A stretch of 64,000 nucleotides of DNA from Desulfovibrio cuneatus DSM 11391 (GCF_000430005.1 NZ_AUCY01000018.1:30216-94215); one strand, 5' to 3'. Positions 1 through 9,550 are shown, numbered from the stretch's first letter. A program made the numbers and translations. Notes: generated by a model from the letters alone, not told the origin.

Positions 1-390
1 GCGTATGCCGCTCCTTTAAGGAATAATACCGTGTAGTGCGTTTATACAGTGCCATATTTTATGCAAAATTCCAAGAGAACCCTGCAAAGCTTCCCCATGC
101 CCCGGTGGCCCTGTTTTTGGGGTTATGGCCCCAGCACCAACCACGCGGGAATAGCCTTTGCCTGCCCCCTTCCCCACACGCACAATCCCACGTGGTATGG
201 GTCAAAACAAGCTGAAAAACATATCCCTATGAAACAATTTTTACTTTCATGAAGCCTGGGGACTTGACAAATTAAACCAAGAACCGTAGCGTTATTTTAC
301 GCAAAAACACGTTGACCGATATACTCCGGCCAATGCATTTTGCTCAAAATTGTTTTACCACGCCAACCTACTTTTCGGGAACCACACAGT
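1..390. other. Upstream region of ilvBN, no gene seen
   Basis: I see no convincing gene here. The stretch is a mix of GC-rich and AT-rich sequence ahead of the ilv leader peptide at 391. A TTGACA box lies at 264-269 but has only a poor -10 (TAGCGT at 287-292) at 17 nt spacing. A better promoter pair lies at 296-325 and is listed separately. Confidence 0.6.
296..325 (+). promoter_or_regulatory. Candidate sigma70 promoter for the ilv leader
   Basis: TTTACG (296-301), an 18-nt spacer and TATACT (320-325) resemble a sigma70 promoter. Transcription would start near 332, about 60 nt before the leader-peptide start at 391, which fits an attenuated operon. The alternative TTGACA at 264-269 lacks a good -10. 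Confidence 0.4.
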
Positions 391-489
391 ATGTCCTTCT
401 CCTCCATTTCCCTACACAGCACACTTTTGCAGAACAGCCTTCTTGGGCTGATTCTTGTTGTCGTCTGTGTTTTAGCGGGAATGCCGTAG
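391..489 (+). CDS. ilvB leader peptide (32 aa)
   Basis: Short reading frame of 32 codons plus TAG lying between the promoter and an intrinsic terminator ahead of ilvB. Residues 17-28 read LLGLILVVVCVL, so nearly all codons in this block are Leu, Ile or Val, the end products of the pathway. This is the hallmark of a ribosome-mediated attenuator leader such as E. coli ivbL. The Shine-Dalgarno is weak (GGGA about 12 nt upstream). The last codons overlap the antiterminator segment at 476-486, so whether the ribosome stalls at the branched-chain codons or reaches the stop decides which RNA hairpin forms. Confidence 0.85.
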   Translation: MSFSSISLHSTLLQNSLLGLILVVVCVLAGMP

Positions 490-534
490 CGGGATTAGTG
501 TATTTTCATACAGAACCCCCCGTCGGCATTCCCG
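476..534 (+). promoter_or_regulatory. Antiterminator pairing of the ilv attenuator
   Basis: CGGGAATGCCG at 476-486 is perfectly complementary to CGGCATTCCCG at 524-534 (11 bp). The second segment covers the loop and part of both arms of the terminator at 514-544, so the two structures exclude each other. A ribosome stalled on the Leu/Val codons (about 439-474) leaves 476-486 free to pair and lets ilvBN be read. A ribosome that finishes the peptide covers 476-486 and lets the terminator form. Confidence 0.8.
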
Positions 535-548
535 GCGGGGGGTTTTTT
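514..548 (+). terminator. Attenuator terminator ahead of ilvB
   Basis: A 13-bp stem (514-526 with 532-544, one mismatch) with loop CATTC is followed by a T run at 543-548. It sits 25 nt after the leader-peptide stop and 78 nt before the ilvB start, and is the default structure of the attenuator. Confidence 0.85.
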
Positions 549-625
549 GTTGACCCCGCTGGCATACCACGGGAAAACCAGGCACTTTGGAAATGCAACC
601 CAAAGGGTCAAGCCAAGGAGGCTCT

Positions 626-2302
626 ATGTATTCCATGCAAGGCGCGGACCTTGTTATCCGGCTTCTTGAACGACAAGGAATAGACGTGGTTTGCGGTATT
701 CCCGGCGGCGCGGTGCTGCCCCTGTATGACGCCCTGCTACGCCACGGCGGCATTCGCCACGTGCTGGCCCGGCATGAACAGGGGGCAGGGTTTATGGCCC
801 AGGGCATGGCCCGCGCCACAGGCAAAACAGCCGTGTTTTTTGCCACATCCGGCCCGGGGGCCACCAACACCCTTACGGCCCTGGCAGATGCCCGTGCCGA
901 TTCTGTGCCTGTGGTGTGCATTACCGGGCAAGTGGCAAGCCCCCTTTTGGGCACCGATGCCTTCCAGGAAGTAGATACCTATGGAATGAGCCTGCCTGTG
1001 GTAAAACACAATTTTTTGGTACGCAGTGCACAAGAGTTGCTCAAGGTTATTCCTGAAGCGTTCCGCATTGCCGCTTCTGGCAGGCCTGGCCCGGTGCTGG
1101 TAGACATTCCACGCAACATTCAGCTTGCTCCCGTGGAATTTGCTGCATGGCCGGAACCCGGCACAGCCACGCCCCACCCCCAGGCCCAGGAAGCAACCCT
1201 GCAACAGGCCCTTGCCCTGCTGCTTTCTGCCAAGCGCCCGGTTATTATGGCTGGTGGGGGCGTAATGGGGGCTGGTGCGGTGGATGAAGTGCGGGCACTG
1301 GCAAAAGCCATGGGTGCCCCTGTGGCCATGTCGCTGCTGGGGCTTGGCACCATGCCGGAAGAAAACCCCCTTTCCCTTGGCCTTATTGGTATGCACGCCG
1401 CACGCTACACCAACATGGTCATTGATGTGTGCGACCTTTTGCTGGTGGTGGGGGCACGGCTGGACGACCGGGCCACAGGCCTTGTGCAGGGCTTCTGCCC
1501 AGAAGCAAAAATTGTACACATTGATATTGACCCCAGCGAGTTGGGGAAAATCCGGCAAGCCCACATTGATATAGTGGCAGACGCTGGTGCATGTTTACGC
1601 TGGTTCCTGGAACATATGCCTGCCGATGCAGCTAAGGCCCGTGCCCCGTGGCTGGCCCAGGTGGCAGCCCTTAAGCTGGCGCACCCCCTGCACACCCCCG
1701 GTGCAGATAAGCCCACTACCCCTTATGGCATGGTGCGGGCCGTGGCCCAGCGTGTGCCGGAAGACACCATTGTGGTGACCGATGTGGGCCAGCACCAAAT
1801 GCGCACGGCCCAGTTTTACCCCATACGCCACCCCCGCAAGTGGCTTACTTCCGGCGGGCAAGGCACCATGGGCTTTGGGTTGCCTGCCGCCATTGGCGCA
1901 GCCCTGGCCTTTCCACAGCGCACAGTGGTGTGCTTTTCAGGCGACGGCAGCCTGCTTATGAACTTGCAGGAAATGGCAACGGCAGCAGACCAGGACGTGA
2001 ATGTTAAAGTGATTCTGGCTGACAACGGCGGCCTTGGCCTTATTCAGCAAATGCAAAACCTGCTGTTTGAAGGGCGCACAGGCGTTTGGCGTTATGAACG
2101 CCCGGTAGATTATGTGAAGGTGGCGGAAGGGTTTGGCTGGTACGCCGTGGACCTTGGGGCAAGCCAGAACCCGGCAAAAGCCTTGCAGGAAGCGCTGGAA
2201 CGCCCCGGCCCGGCCCTGGTGCGGGTGCCGGTGGCAGCTGAGGAGAATGTGTACCCGCAGGTTTTGCCAGGGGCGGCCAATACTCAAATGATCGGCAATT
2301 AA
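626..2302 (+). CDS. ilvB: Acetolactate synthase large subunit
   Basis: Catalyses the TPP-dependent condensation of two pyruvates (or pyruvate and 2-oxobutyrate), the first common step of Val/Leu/Ile synthesis. The 558-residue protein has the N-terminal TPP-binding domain (GIPGGAVLPLYDAL near residue 25), a central FAD/DHS-like domain, and the C-terminal TPP domain with GDGSLLMN. The start at 626 is chosen because AAGGAGG lies 5 nt upstream; the frame is open farther upstream without a ribosome site. The C-terminus (EENVYPQVLPGAANTQMIG) closely resembles enterobacterial IlvB rather than IlvI. It is regulated by the leader attenuator at 391-548. The stop codon abuts repeat A1. Confidence 0.95.
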   Translation: MYSMQGADLVIRLLERQGIDVVCGIPGGAVLPLYDALLRHGGIRHVLARHEQGAGFMAQGMARATGKTAVFFATSGPGATNTLTALADARADSVPVVCITGQVASPLLGTDAFQEVDTYGMSLPVVKHNFLVRSAQELLKVIPEAFRIAASGRPGPVLVDIPRNIQLAPVEFAAWPEPGTATPHPQAQEATLQQALALLLSAKRPVIMAGGGVMGAGAVDEVRALAKAMGAPVAMSLLGLGTMPEENPLSLGLIGMHAARYTNMVIDVCDLLLVVGARLDDRATGLVQGFCPEAKIVHIDIDPSELGKIRQAHIDIVADAGACLRWFLEHMPADAAKARAPWLAQVAALKLAHPLHTPGADKPTTPYGMVRAVAQRVPEDTIVVTDVGQHQMRTAQFYPIRHPRKWLTSGGQGTMGFGLPAAIGAALAFPQRTVVCFSGDGSLLMNLQEMATAADQDVNVKVILADNGGLGLIQQMQNLLFEGRTGVWRYERPVDYVKVAEGFGWYAVDLGASQNPAKALQEALERPGPALVRVPVAAEENVYPQVLPGAANTQMIGN

Positions 2303-2431
2303 GCACACTATGCCCTTTTGCCCTCTCGCTACGTCAGGTGGCGTCGTGTATTTCAGTCATGTACCAAAGCGTACACTCCTTCATACACGACTTACCTTCC
2401 TTGCGAGAGAGCAAAAATCCTATAGTGTGCT
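2302..2431. repeat. Palindromic repeat A, copy A1
   Basis: A 130-bp imperfect palindrome that starts on the last base of the ilvB stop codon. The outer arms are AGCACACTAT and ATAGTGTGCT; next come TTTTGCCCTCTCGC and GCGAGAGAGCAAAA; the centre has a second stem (CGTCGTGTAT with ATACACGAC). The same architecture with different outer-arm sequences occurs at 13739, 27590 and 39526. Confidence 0.8.
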
Positions 2432-2602
2432 ATCGGTAAAAACGTAGTTTTTCATCCGGTAAGAGCACCCCCTGTAAAAAACACTCGCGCCTTGCCAAGC
2501 AAAAAAACTCACCATTTTCATCCCTATGACGTTATTTAGGAAACGAGCCCTGCCTCGGAGCATCTATCCCGCCCCAGGAGCGGAAGAAAGGAGTTAGGCA
2601 AT

Positions 2603-2941
2603 ATGACGACTACTTCAGAAAATAACACACCCCTGGTGGCCCTGCGCCTTACGGTGCTGAACCATCCAGGGGTGATGAGCCACATTTGCGGTATGTTTGC
2701 CCGCCGGGCGTTTAACGTGGAAAGTATTTTTGTTATGCCCATGCCCGGCACAGACAAAAGCCGGGTGTGGCTGTTGGTACATGAAGATGACCGCCTGGAG
2801 CAGGCCCTGCGCCAAACAAGCAAGCTGCATGATGTGTTTGAGGTGACCACCTGGCCTGGGGGGGTGGATGCCTTCCAGCGGTTTGCCGCGTTTATGGATG
2901 TTTGGGAGGCCACCGCCGCCAACCTTACGCCAAAACGCTGA
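2603..2941 (+). CDS. ilvN: Acetolactate synthase small (ACT) subunit, E. coli IlvN type
   Basis: Regulatory ACT-domain subunit that binds Val and activates IlvB. At 112 residues it matches the short enterobacterial IlvN (about 96 aa) and not the two-domain IlvH form of about 160-190 aa. HPGVM..CG.FARRAFNVE near residues 21-42 is the ACT signature. The ribosome site GAAAGGAG lies about 10 nt before the ATG. The TGA stop is supplied by the first bases of repeat B1 (AAACGCTGA), so the last residues (PKR) may have been shaped by that element. It is separated from ilvB by 300 nt holding repeat A1, so co-transcription is likely but not shown. Confidence 0.9.
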   Translation: MTTTSENNTPLVALRLTVLNHPGVMSHICGMFARRAFNVESIFVMPMPGTDKSRVWLLVHEDDRLEQALRQTSKLHDVFEVTTWPGGVDAFQRFAAFMDVWEATAANLTPKR

Positions 2942-3050
2942 TTTTTTCCGTTTGGCGGCGTTGCTTCATGTTTTTTACAGGGGGGCAGGGCTAAAGAGCC
3001 CACCCCCCCTATAAAAAACACTTGCGCCTTGCCGGACGGATAAAAACGGG
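2933..3050. repeat. Palindromic repeat B, copy B1 (after ilvN)
   Basis: Starts inside the ilvN stop. The proximal arm CCGTTTGGCGGCGTTGC at 2948-2964 faces the gene. The inner stem pairs TTTTTTACAGGGGGGC with the strand around 3001-3018. The distal arm GCGCCTTGCCGGACGG is near 3024-3039. It is convergent with B2, which belongs to argJ. Confidence 0.8.
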
Positions 3051-3054
3051 CTTT

Positions 3055-3179
3055 GGGAAACGCTCAGTTTTTCGTTTGGCAAGGCACGAGATTTTTTTGA
3101 GGCGGGTGCTGGACTCTTCGGTCCTGCCCCGCCTCAAAAAAACCGAGTAACGCCGCCAAACGGAAAACTCAGCGCTTCC
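3055..3179. repeat. Palindromic repeat B, copy B2 (after argJ)
   Basis: Full copy in the opposite orientation to B1. The proximal arm (CCGTTTGGCGGCG on the minus strand) abuts the argJ stop, the distal arm GTTTGGCAAGGCACGAG is at 3074-3090, and the centre holds the GGACTCTTCGGTCC hairpin at 3111-3124. Confidence 0.85.
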
Positions 3180-4370
3180 CTAGCTGCGGTAGTCCGCATT
3201 GATGTTCACATACTCATGCGTCAGGTCTGAAGCCAGCAGGGTATATTCCCCGTCTCCGCTTCCCAGCACAATGTCCATGGCCAGGTCGCGCCCCTGCAAG
3301 GGTTCTTTCAGCAGGGAATCAAAATCAAGGGGGGTGGGCTGGCCCCCGGCAAACAGTTCCACACCGCACAAGGAAACCCGCACTTCTTCCGGCACAAACT
3401 TAGCCCCGCAGCGCCCAAGGGCTGCTACAATACGCCCCCAGTTGGCGTCTTTGCCGTACATGGCAGTTTTCACCAGTTGGGAATGGCCCACGGTACGGGC
3501 AGCGCGTTCCGCGTCGGCTGCGTTGCGTGCGCCAGTTACGTGAATGTGCATCACCTTGGTGGCCCCTTCACCATCTTGCACCAGCATATAGGCAAGGTTC
3601 CCCAAAATGCGCACAAGGGCCGCTTCCATAAGGGCCATGTCCTGCCTTGCCACCCGCACCCCGGAAGCGCCGTTGGCAAGGCCATACAGGGTGTCGTTGG
3701 TGCTTGTGTCGCCGTCTACCGTAGCCCGGTTAAAAGTAAGGGCCACAGCGCGGGAAAACAGACGCTGCCAGGCAGCCGGGGGAATAACCGCATCACACAG
3801 CACCGTGGAAATCATGGTGGCCATATTGGGGCAAATCATGCCTGCGCCCTTGGCAAACCCTGTCAGGGTGACCACACCGCCTGTAAGGGAAACCTGCTCT
3901 CCGCAAAATTTGGGAAAGCTGTCTGTGGTCATCATGGCTTTAGCCAGCTCTTCCACCGAGGCGTTGCCAAGGTTTTGCACAAGCGCCGGCACGGCGCTTT
4001 CCCAGGCGGGCATATTCATTTGTGCGCCAATAACCCCTGTGGAAGCGGGCAGAATTTCTTCCGGCCCAATGCCAAGGGCAGTGCCCACCAGTGTTTGGGT
4101 GTGGCGGCAGTTGGCAATGCCTTGCTCCCCGGTGCAGGCATTGGCCTGCCCGGTGTTTACCAGCACAGCGCGGGCATGGGGCGATTTGTGCAGCATTTCC
4201 TGGCCCACCAGCACAGGGGCGGCCTTGAACATGTTGGTGGTGAACACCCCGGCCGCAGAACACGGCAACTGGCTGTATACAAGGCTTAAATCAGGTTTGC
4301 CGGAACGCTTGAACCCGGCGGAAACAGCGGCAAGCTGGAATCCTTTTGCAAGTGGTGTAGACATACTCAT
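3180..4370 (-). CDS. argJ: Bifunctional ornithine acetyltransferase / N-acetylglutamate synthase
   Basis: Recycles the acetyl group from N-acetylornithine to glutamate, and may also make N-acetylglutamate from acetyl-CoA, in arginine synthesis. The 396-residue protein has the self-cleavage site in NMATMIST: the precursor is expected to split between Ala184 and Thr185, Thr185 becoming the nucleophile. The chosen start at 4370 gives the usual family length, with AAGG 10 nt upstream; a longer frame to 4451 would run into secA. It begins 32 nt after secA, so the two are probably co-transcribed. The TAG stop directly abuts repeat B2. Confidence 0.95.
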   Translation of the reverse strand: MSMSTPLAKGFQLAAVSAGFKRSGKPDLSLVYSQLPCSAAGVFTTNMFKAAPVLVGQEMLHKSPHARAVLVNTGQANACTGEQGIANCRHTQTLVGTALGIGPEEILPASTGVIGAQMNMPAWESAVPALVQNLGNASVEELAKAMMTTDSFPKFCGEQVSLTGGVVTLTGFAKGAGMICPNMATMISTVLCDAVIPPAAWQRLFSRAVALTFNRATVDGDTSTNDTLYGLANGASGVRVARQDMALMEAALVRILGNLAYMLVQDGEGATKVMHIHVTGARNAADAERAARTVGHSQLVKTAMYGKDANWGRIVAALGRCGAKFVPEEVRVSLCGVELFAGGQPTPLDFDSLLKEPLQGRDLAMDIVLGSGDGEYTLLASDLTHEYVNINADYRS

Positions 4371-4402
4371 ATCCTGTAACCTTGAAGTATTGTTGCCTGT
4401 GG

Positions 4403-7120
4403 CTATTTGCCGCAGCATTTCTTGAATTTTTTGCCACTGCCGCAGGGGCAATCATCGTTGCGCCCCACTTTGGGCGTTTCGCGTTTATCCGGTCCTTTTT
4501 TGTGGCCTTCCCCTGCGCCGGAGTAAGAAAGACGGGAAGAACGGTCTTTGTGCATAAATGGAGATTGCTGCGGCCCAGGCTGCGCGGAAGCACTTTCAAA
4601 TTCCTGCTCTGGTTCTTGCTGGGCAGGGGCCTGTGGTACCGCTTCGTTGTGCCGGGGCACACTGGCTGTGCCCACCACCGGGCCTTCTTCAACAGTGGTT
4701 GCGGTCTCAGGCGCTTCAGCGGCATCCTGCCCCACGCTTACCCCAAGGTAGGTGGTGTCTTCCCCTTGCTCGTTCTGGCCTTCTGCCACTTGGAAGCGGA
4801 GGCGGGCAACGGTTTTCAGCACGTTTTCCTGCAAGCGCATAAGCATGTCGCGGAACAGGGCAAACCCTTCACGCTTGTATTCTTGCTTGGGGTCGCGCTG
4901 GCCATAGCCGCGCAGGCCAATACCGTCGCGCAGGTGGTCCATGTTCAACAGGTGTTCTTTCCAGCAGCGGTCCAGTTCTTCCAGCACAAAATAGCGCAGA
5001 ATGTCCTGGTAAATTTCCGGGGCAGCTTCACGCACTCGGGCCAGCATACGTTCAGCACATTCGCGGGCTTCATTCTGGTTGGGCAACTCTTCGCCCTGCC
5101 AGTAGGCATTCATGCTGAAAATATCTTGCAGGTTGGCCCGCAGCATGTCTTTTTCTTCTTCACTCAAGGCGCCGCGTGCCGCTTCGTACCCTGCATACAA
5201 ATCGTTGAGCACAGCATCAATAAACTCTTGCACCAAGCCTTCCACTTCCGGGCGGCTGATGGCATCATAACGCAAGGAATACACCACTTCGCGCTGCTGG
5301 TTCATAACGTTGTCGTAATCCAGCAGGGTTTTACGAATTTCAAAGTTATGGCCTTCCACCCGCTTCTGGGCATTTTCAATGGCCCGTGAAATCATGCGGT
5401 GTTCAATGCATTCGCCGTCTTTCAGGCCCAGGGTTTCCATAACCTTCATGATGCGTTCTGAACCAAACAGGCGCATAAGGTCGTCTTCCAGGGAAAGGAA
5501 GAAGCGCGAACAGCCAGGGTCGCCCTGGCGGCCGGAACGGCCCCGCAACTGGTTGTCAATACGACGGCTTTCGTGCCGTTCCGTACCCAGAATGAACAGG
5601 CCCCCAAGCTCGCGCACGCCGTCCCCAAGCACAATGTCTGTACCCCGGCCTGCCATGTTGGTGGCAATGGTCACTTTGCCCAGTTGCCCGGCTTCTGCCA
5701 CAATGTCTGCTTCCTGCTCATGGTGCTTTGCGTTAAGCACGTTGTGCGGAATGCGGTCACGCTTCAGCAGGGTGGAAAGCAGTTCAGAAGTTTCAATGGA
5801 AATGGTGCCCACCAGAACAGGCTGCCCCTTGGTGTGCAATTCTTTTATCTGCTCCACAATGGCTAGGTACTTTTCCTTGCGGGTGCGGTACACCACGTCA
5901 GGCAGGTCTTTACGCACCATAGGCCGGTGGGTGGGAATGGAAACCACCTCAAGCCCGTAAATTTCATGAAATTCAACGGCTTCAGTATCTGCCGTACCTG
6001 TCATGCCGCTGAGTTTTTCATACAGGCGGAAGTAGTTTTGGAAGGTGATGGAAGCCAGGGTCTGGTTTTCCGCCTCCACTTTTACGCCTTCCTTGGCTTC
6101 AAGGGACTGGTGCAACCCGTCGGAAAAACGGCGGCCCGGCATAGGGCGGCCTGTAAATTCATCAACAATCACCACCTGTCCTTCTGTAACCACATAATCC
6201 ACATCCAGGCGGAAAGCGTGGTGGGCCTTCAAGGCCTGCAACACGTGGTGCTGCAAGGTGATGTTTTGCATGTCGAACAGGTTGTCTACCCCCAGCAGTT
6301 CTTCACACCGCTGCACGCCAGCATCGGTAAGCATGGCGGTTTTGGCTTTTTCGTCCAGGGTAAAATGAGTTTCGCGCTCCAGCAGGGGAATGATATTGTT
6401 CACGGTGCGGTACAGGTCGGTGGAATCGTCTGCCGCGCCGGAAATAATAAGGGGGGTTCTGGCTTCGTCAATAAGAATGGAGTCCACTTCGTCCACAATA
6501 GCAAACTGGTGTTTGCGCTGCACAAGCTGGTTCTGGTAAAACTTCATGTTGTCGCGCAGGTAGTCAAAGCCAAATTCGTTGTTGGTGCCGTAGGTTACGT
6601 CCGCAGCATAGGCGGCTTTGCGTTCTTCGTCGCTCAGCCCATGCACAATAACGCCCACACTCAACCCAAGAAAATTGTACAGTTTGCCCATCCAGGCAGC
6701 GTCGCGCTTGGCCAGGTAGTCGTTCACCGTAACCACGTGCACGCCTTTGCCGCCCAGGGCATTAAGCACCACGGCAAGGGTTGCCATGAGGGTTTTCCCT
6801 TCCCCGGTTCTCATTTCCGCAATTCTGCCACCATGCAATGTCATGGCACCAATAAGCTGCACGTCAAAGTGGCGCATGCCCAGCACACGGTTGCTGGCTT
6901 CACGCACCAGGGCAAACACTTCCGGCAAAAGTTCGTCTGGGGTCACTTCCTCTTTGCGCAAGGCTTCCTGCCATGCGCAAATTTGGGTACGCATGTCGTC
7001 GTCTGAAAGAGCCTGCATGCGCTCTTCCAGAGCGTTGATTTGCGCCACAAGTTGCGTCTTGCGTTTAATGTAGCGCTCGTTCTGCGAACCAAACAACTTT
7101 TTAAATATAAGGCTGAACAT
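4403..7120 (-). CDS. secA: Preprotein translocase ATPase SecA
   Basis: Motor ATPase that pushes unfolded preproteins through SecYEG. At 905 residues it is near the normal length. Walker A is in [10 protein letters not shown] (near residue 106), DEAD-type Walker B in [14 protein letters not shown], followed by the helical scaffold and wing domains. A linker rich in Glu/Pro/Gln leads to the C-terminal zinc-binding tail [15 protein letters not shown] that binds SecB or phospholipid. The start at 7120 has GGAG 7 nt upstream; the frame stays open upstream but without similarity to the family. argJ follows. Confidence 0.97.
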   Translation of the reverse strand: MFSLIFKKLFGSQNERYIKRKTQLVAQINALEERMQALSDDDMRTQICAWQEALRKEEVTPDELLPEVFALVREASNRVLGMRHFDVQLIGAMTLHGGRIAEMRTGEGKTLMATLAVVLNALGGKGVHVVTVNDYLAKRDAAWMGKLYNFLGLSVGVIVHGLSDEERKAAYAADVTYGTNNEFGFDYLRDNMKFYQNQLVQRKHQFAIVDEVDSILIDEARTPLIISGAADDSTDLYRTVNNIIPLLERETHFTLDEKAKTAMLTDAGVQRCEELLGVDNLFDMQNITLQHHVLQALKAHHAFRLDVDYVVTEGQVVIVDEFTGRPMPGRRFSDGLHQSLEAKEGVKVEAENQTLASITFQNYFRLYEKLSGMTGTADTEAVEFHEIYGLEVVSIPTHRPMVRKDLPDVVYRTRKEKYLAIVEQIKELHTKGQPVLVGTISIETSELLSTLLKRDRIPHNVLNAKHHEQEADIVAEAGQLGKVTIATNMAGRGTDIVLGDGVRELGGLFILGTERHESRRIDNQLRGRSGRQGDPGCSRFFLSLEDDLMRLFGSERIMKVMETLGLKDGECIEHRMISRAIENAQKRVEGHNFEIRKTLLDYDNVMNQQREVVYSLRYDAISRPEVEGLVQEFIDAVLNDLYAGYEAARGALSEEEKDMLRANLQDIFSMNAYWQGEELPNQNEARECAERMLARVREAAPEIYQDILRYFVLEELDRCWKEHLLNMDHLRDGIGLRGYGQRDPKQEYKREGFALFRDMLMRLQENVLKTVARLRFQVAEGQNEQGEDTTYLGVSVGQDAAEAPETATTVEEGPVVGTASVPRHNEAVPQAPAQQEPEQEFESASAQPGPQQSPFMHKDRSSRLSYSGAGEGHKKGPDKRETPKVGRNDDCPCGSGKKFKKCCGK

Positions 7121-7794
7121 GAGTACTCCAGGGAGGGTAGGTGGCTGCAACACTTGAGGTAAAGTAGGCGTTAACCCGGCAGAGTCAAGCGCGGGCTGGA
7201 AAAAAGTCATTTTTACACAGGGTGGGCAGCCGGGGTACAGTACCCCAAAAAGACCCACAAAAAATGGCAGCACTGTTCCTTGGGCTGTGTGTGTAAAAAT
7301 GTGTGGTGCAGCTTGCCAGTGTAGCTTTTTTGGTAAAAAAAACAAAGTGTTCTTTTTTTGGGCAAAACCCCCTGAAAATCCATGCAATTCAGTCTACCCA
7401 AACGATTCCGCAAAGGGTATGGGCGGTTACTTTTTACCGGACATCAGGCAGTTTTTGCGGCAGCACAAGGCCTACTTCAGTCGCGTACAAAACACACTGC
7501 CCGGCACAATTCATGACGGAAGGCATGGGGTTATTATAATACAGCAATAAAAAGTATATATTTCAATTACATGTTGCGGTACAAACACGAGAGAGCCTTT
7601 CAGAGTTACATCTCTTTTTTGCTGACTTTTTTGCTATTTTATGAAATTGTCAGCACCACGCAAACTGGCAGGCAACAGCCGTTTTTACTTTGCCAACCTT
7701 TTCTTCTTCCACAGGAACGATTCTTCTGGGTGTTGAAGTAAACAACCTATTGTAAAGAATTACGTTCGGGAAACGTTCGACAGGAGACACTGTC
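7121..7794. other. Divergent intergenic region secA / DUF47
   Basis: A 674-nt region between divergent genes with no supported gene. AT-rich stretches around 7530-7560 and 7610-7650 are compatible with promoters; a candidate for the phosphate pair is listed separately. I see no riboswitch or long hairpin. Confidence 0.6.
7513..7540 (+). promoter_or_regulatory. Candidate promoter for the DUF47-PiT operon
   Basis: ATGACG (7513-7518), 16-nt spacer and a perfect TATAAT (7535-7540), about 255 nt before the first gene. No clear Pho box is visible. Confidence 0.35.
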
Positions 7795-8421
7795 ATGTTC
7801 AACTCTCTTCTTCCTCAATCAGCCCCATTTTTCAAGCTGTTGTTAAAACAAAACCAGATATTGCGCACTGTAGCTGCCGCTGTTGTGGAAATTCTGGAAC
7901 ACAACAATGCCCTGGACAAACAACACAGGGAAGTGGCCACACTTGAAGCCAAGGCAGACAACCTGCATATGGTTATCAGCCGCCACCTTTCCCAAACGTT
8001 TATTACCCCCATTGACCGCGAAGATATTTTGCACATTAACAAGGCGCAAGAAGAAGCCATTGACCAACTGCACAACATGGCCAACCGCCTGTATATTTTT
8101 GAATTTGCCAAAATCCGCTTTCCCATGCTGCGCCTTGCCCGCACCCTGCACCACATGGTGGAATTAACAGGCAACATGCTGCAAGGCCTGAGCAAACGGA
8201 GCGACAGCCACAATACCCGCGAATTCCGCACCCTGCGCAATGAATGTGAAATGCTGCTGAGCATGGGCCTTGGGGAGTTACACGACCTGAGCGACCCCAC
8301 CCCGGCCAACATTCTGGAAGTGCTCAAATGGAGCCAGGCCTACGACCGCATGGAACTGGCCCTGGAACAGGTGGTGGAACTGGCAGAAGCCATTGAGGAA
8401 GCGGTGCTGAAAAATGCTTGA
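7795..8421 (+). CDS. DUF47 / PhoU-like phosphate transport regulator
   Basis: A 208-residue all-helical protein of the DUF47 (TIGR00153) family, related to PhoU. Such proteins are normally encoded next to PiT transporters and modulate their activity. Long amphipathic helices with coiled-coil character (for example residues 25-60 and 160-208) and the acidic motif EEAIDQLHNMANRLY fit the family. AGGAGA lies about 8 nt upstream of the ATG. It overlaps the next gene by 8 nt, so the two are translationally coupled. Confidence 0.88.
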   Translation: MFNSLLPQSAPFFKLLLKQNQILRTVAAAVVEILEHNNALDKQHREVATLEAKADNLHMVISRHLSQTFITPIDREDILHINKAQEEAIDQLHNMANRLYIFEFAKIRFPMLRLARTLHHMVELTGNMLQGLSKRSDSHNTREFRTLRNECEMLLSMGLGELHDLSDPTPANILEVLKWSQAYDRMELALEQVVELAEAIEEAVLKNA

Positions 8422-9424
8422 TATACCTCTATTACTGGTAATCATCATCTTTACTGCCCTTATTTTCGACTTTACCAATGGTGCGCACGACTGCGCCAAC
8501 GCCATTGCCACAGTGGTTTCCACCAAGGTACTCAGCCCGCGCACCGCTGTAACCCTTGCTGCACTGCTCAACCTTGTGGGTGCTCTGCTTGGCACGGAAG
8601 TGGCCAACACCCTTGGCAGCGGCATTGTGCGGCCTGAAGTGGTTGCGGGCAGCCACATACTTGTTCTGGCAGCGCTTTTTGGGGCCATTTTCTGGAACAG
8701 CATTACCTGGTATTTTGGCATTCCCTCTTCTTCTTCCCACGCCCTTATTGGCGGGCTTATGGGCGCTTCCTTTGCCCACGCTGGCCTTGAATCGCTGAAC
8801 TTTCTTTCTATTTTCAAAAAAATTATTGTGCCCCTGCTTGCCTCCCCCATTGCCGGGTTCATTATGGGCGGGCTGCTTATGTGGCTTATTTACCTGATTT
8901 TTGCCAAAGTTAACCGACCCCTGGTCAACCGCATTTTCCGCAAGTCGCAAATGCTTTCCGCAGGGGTTATGGCCCTTAGCCACGGCCTGAACGATGCCCA
9001 GAAAACCATGGGGGTTATTACCCTTGCCCTGCTTATTTTTGGCAGAATTGAAACCTTTCATGTTCCCCTTTGGGTAAAGCTGGCCTGTGCCTTGGCCATG
9101 GCCGCAGGCACTGCCATGGGCGGCTGGAAAATAGTGAAAACCATGGGCCACAAAATATTCAAAATGGAACCTGTGCATGGTTTTGCTGCGGAAACCTCCG
9201 CCGCCATGATAATTGGCTGCGCTTCCATGATTGGCGCCCCCATTAGCACCACCCATACCATTACCGCCAGTATTTTTGGGGTAGGTTCCACCAAGCGCCT
9301 TTCTGCCGTGCGCTGGGGCGTTGCCGGCAACCTGATTATTGCCTGGGTTATTACCATTCCTGCTTCTGCCACCGTGGGGGCGCTTAGTTTTTGGGGGCTT
9401 GAACTGCTGGGCGGCCTTTTCTAG
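8414..9424 (+). CDS. pit: PiT-family inorganic phosphate transporter
   Basis: Low-affinity, ion-coupled phosphate permease of the inner membrane. The 336-residue protein has about 10 membrane segments and the two inverted PiT signature repeats: DFTNGAHDCANAIAT near residue 16 and LSHGLNDAQKTMGV near residue 190. It starts inside the DUF47 gene. The TAG stop is joined to repeat B3 (CTAGGGAAACAC). Confidence 0.95.
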   Translation: MLDIPLLLVIIIFTALIFDFTNGAHDCANAIATVVSTKVLSPRTAVTLAALLNLVGALLGTEVANTLGSGIVRPEVVAGSHILVLAALFGAIFWNSITWYFGIPSSSSHALIGGLMGASFAHAGLESLNFLSIFKKIIVPLLASPIAGFIMGGLLMWLIYLIFAKVNRPLVNRIFRKSQMLSAGVMALSHGLNDAQKTMGVITLALLIFGRIETFHVPLWVKLACALAMAAGTAMGGWKIVKTMGHKIFKMEPVHGFAAETSAAMIIGCASMIGAPISTTHTITASIFGVGSTKRLSAVRWGVAGNLIIAWVITIPASATVGALSFWGLELLGGLF

Positions 9425-9550
9425 GGAAACACTCATTTATTCCGTTTGGCAGCGTTGCTTCGCTTTTTTTGAAACAGTCGAGGACGGAAGAGTCCACTCC
9501 TATTTCAAAAAAAACTCGTGCCTTGCCAAACGAAATAACTGAGCGTTTCC
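9424..9550. repeat. Palindromic repeat B, copy B3 (after pit)
   Basis: Full copy. GGAAACACTC follows the stop, then proximal arm CCGTTTGGCAGCGTTGC, central hairpin around GAGGACGGAAGAGTCCACTC, distal arm GTGCCTTGCCAAACG and terminal GAGCGTTTCC. Confidence 0.85.

Noticed and set aside
2939..2941. TGA at the end of ilvN as a possible selenocysteine codon
   Set aside because: The downstream frame is simply repeat B, no family similarity continues, and the protein already has the full IlvN length.
2933..3179. Repeat B pair as ordinary rho-independent terminators
   Set aside because: The stems are not followed by a U run in the direction of the gene; T runs lie inside or before the stem. A role in RNA 3' ends remains possible but not as classic terminators.
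7213..7550. Overlapping frames in the secA-DUF47 gap
   Set aside because: No ribosome site, odd composition and no recognisable protein features; probably chance.
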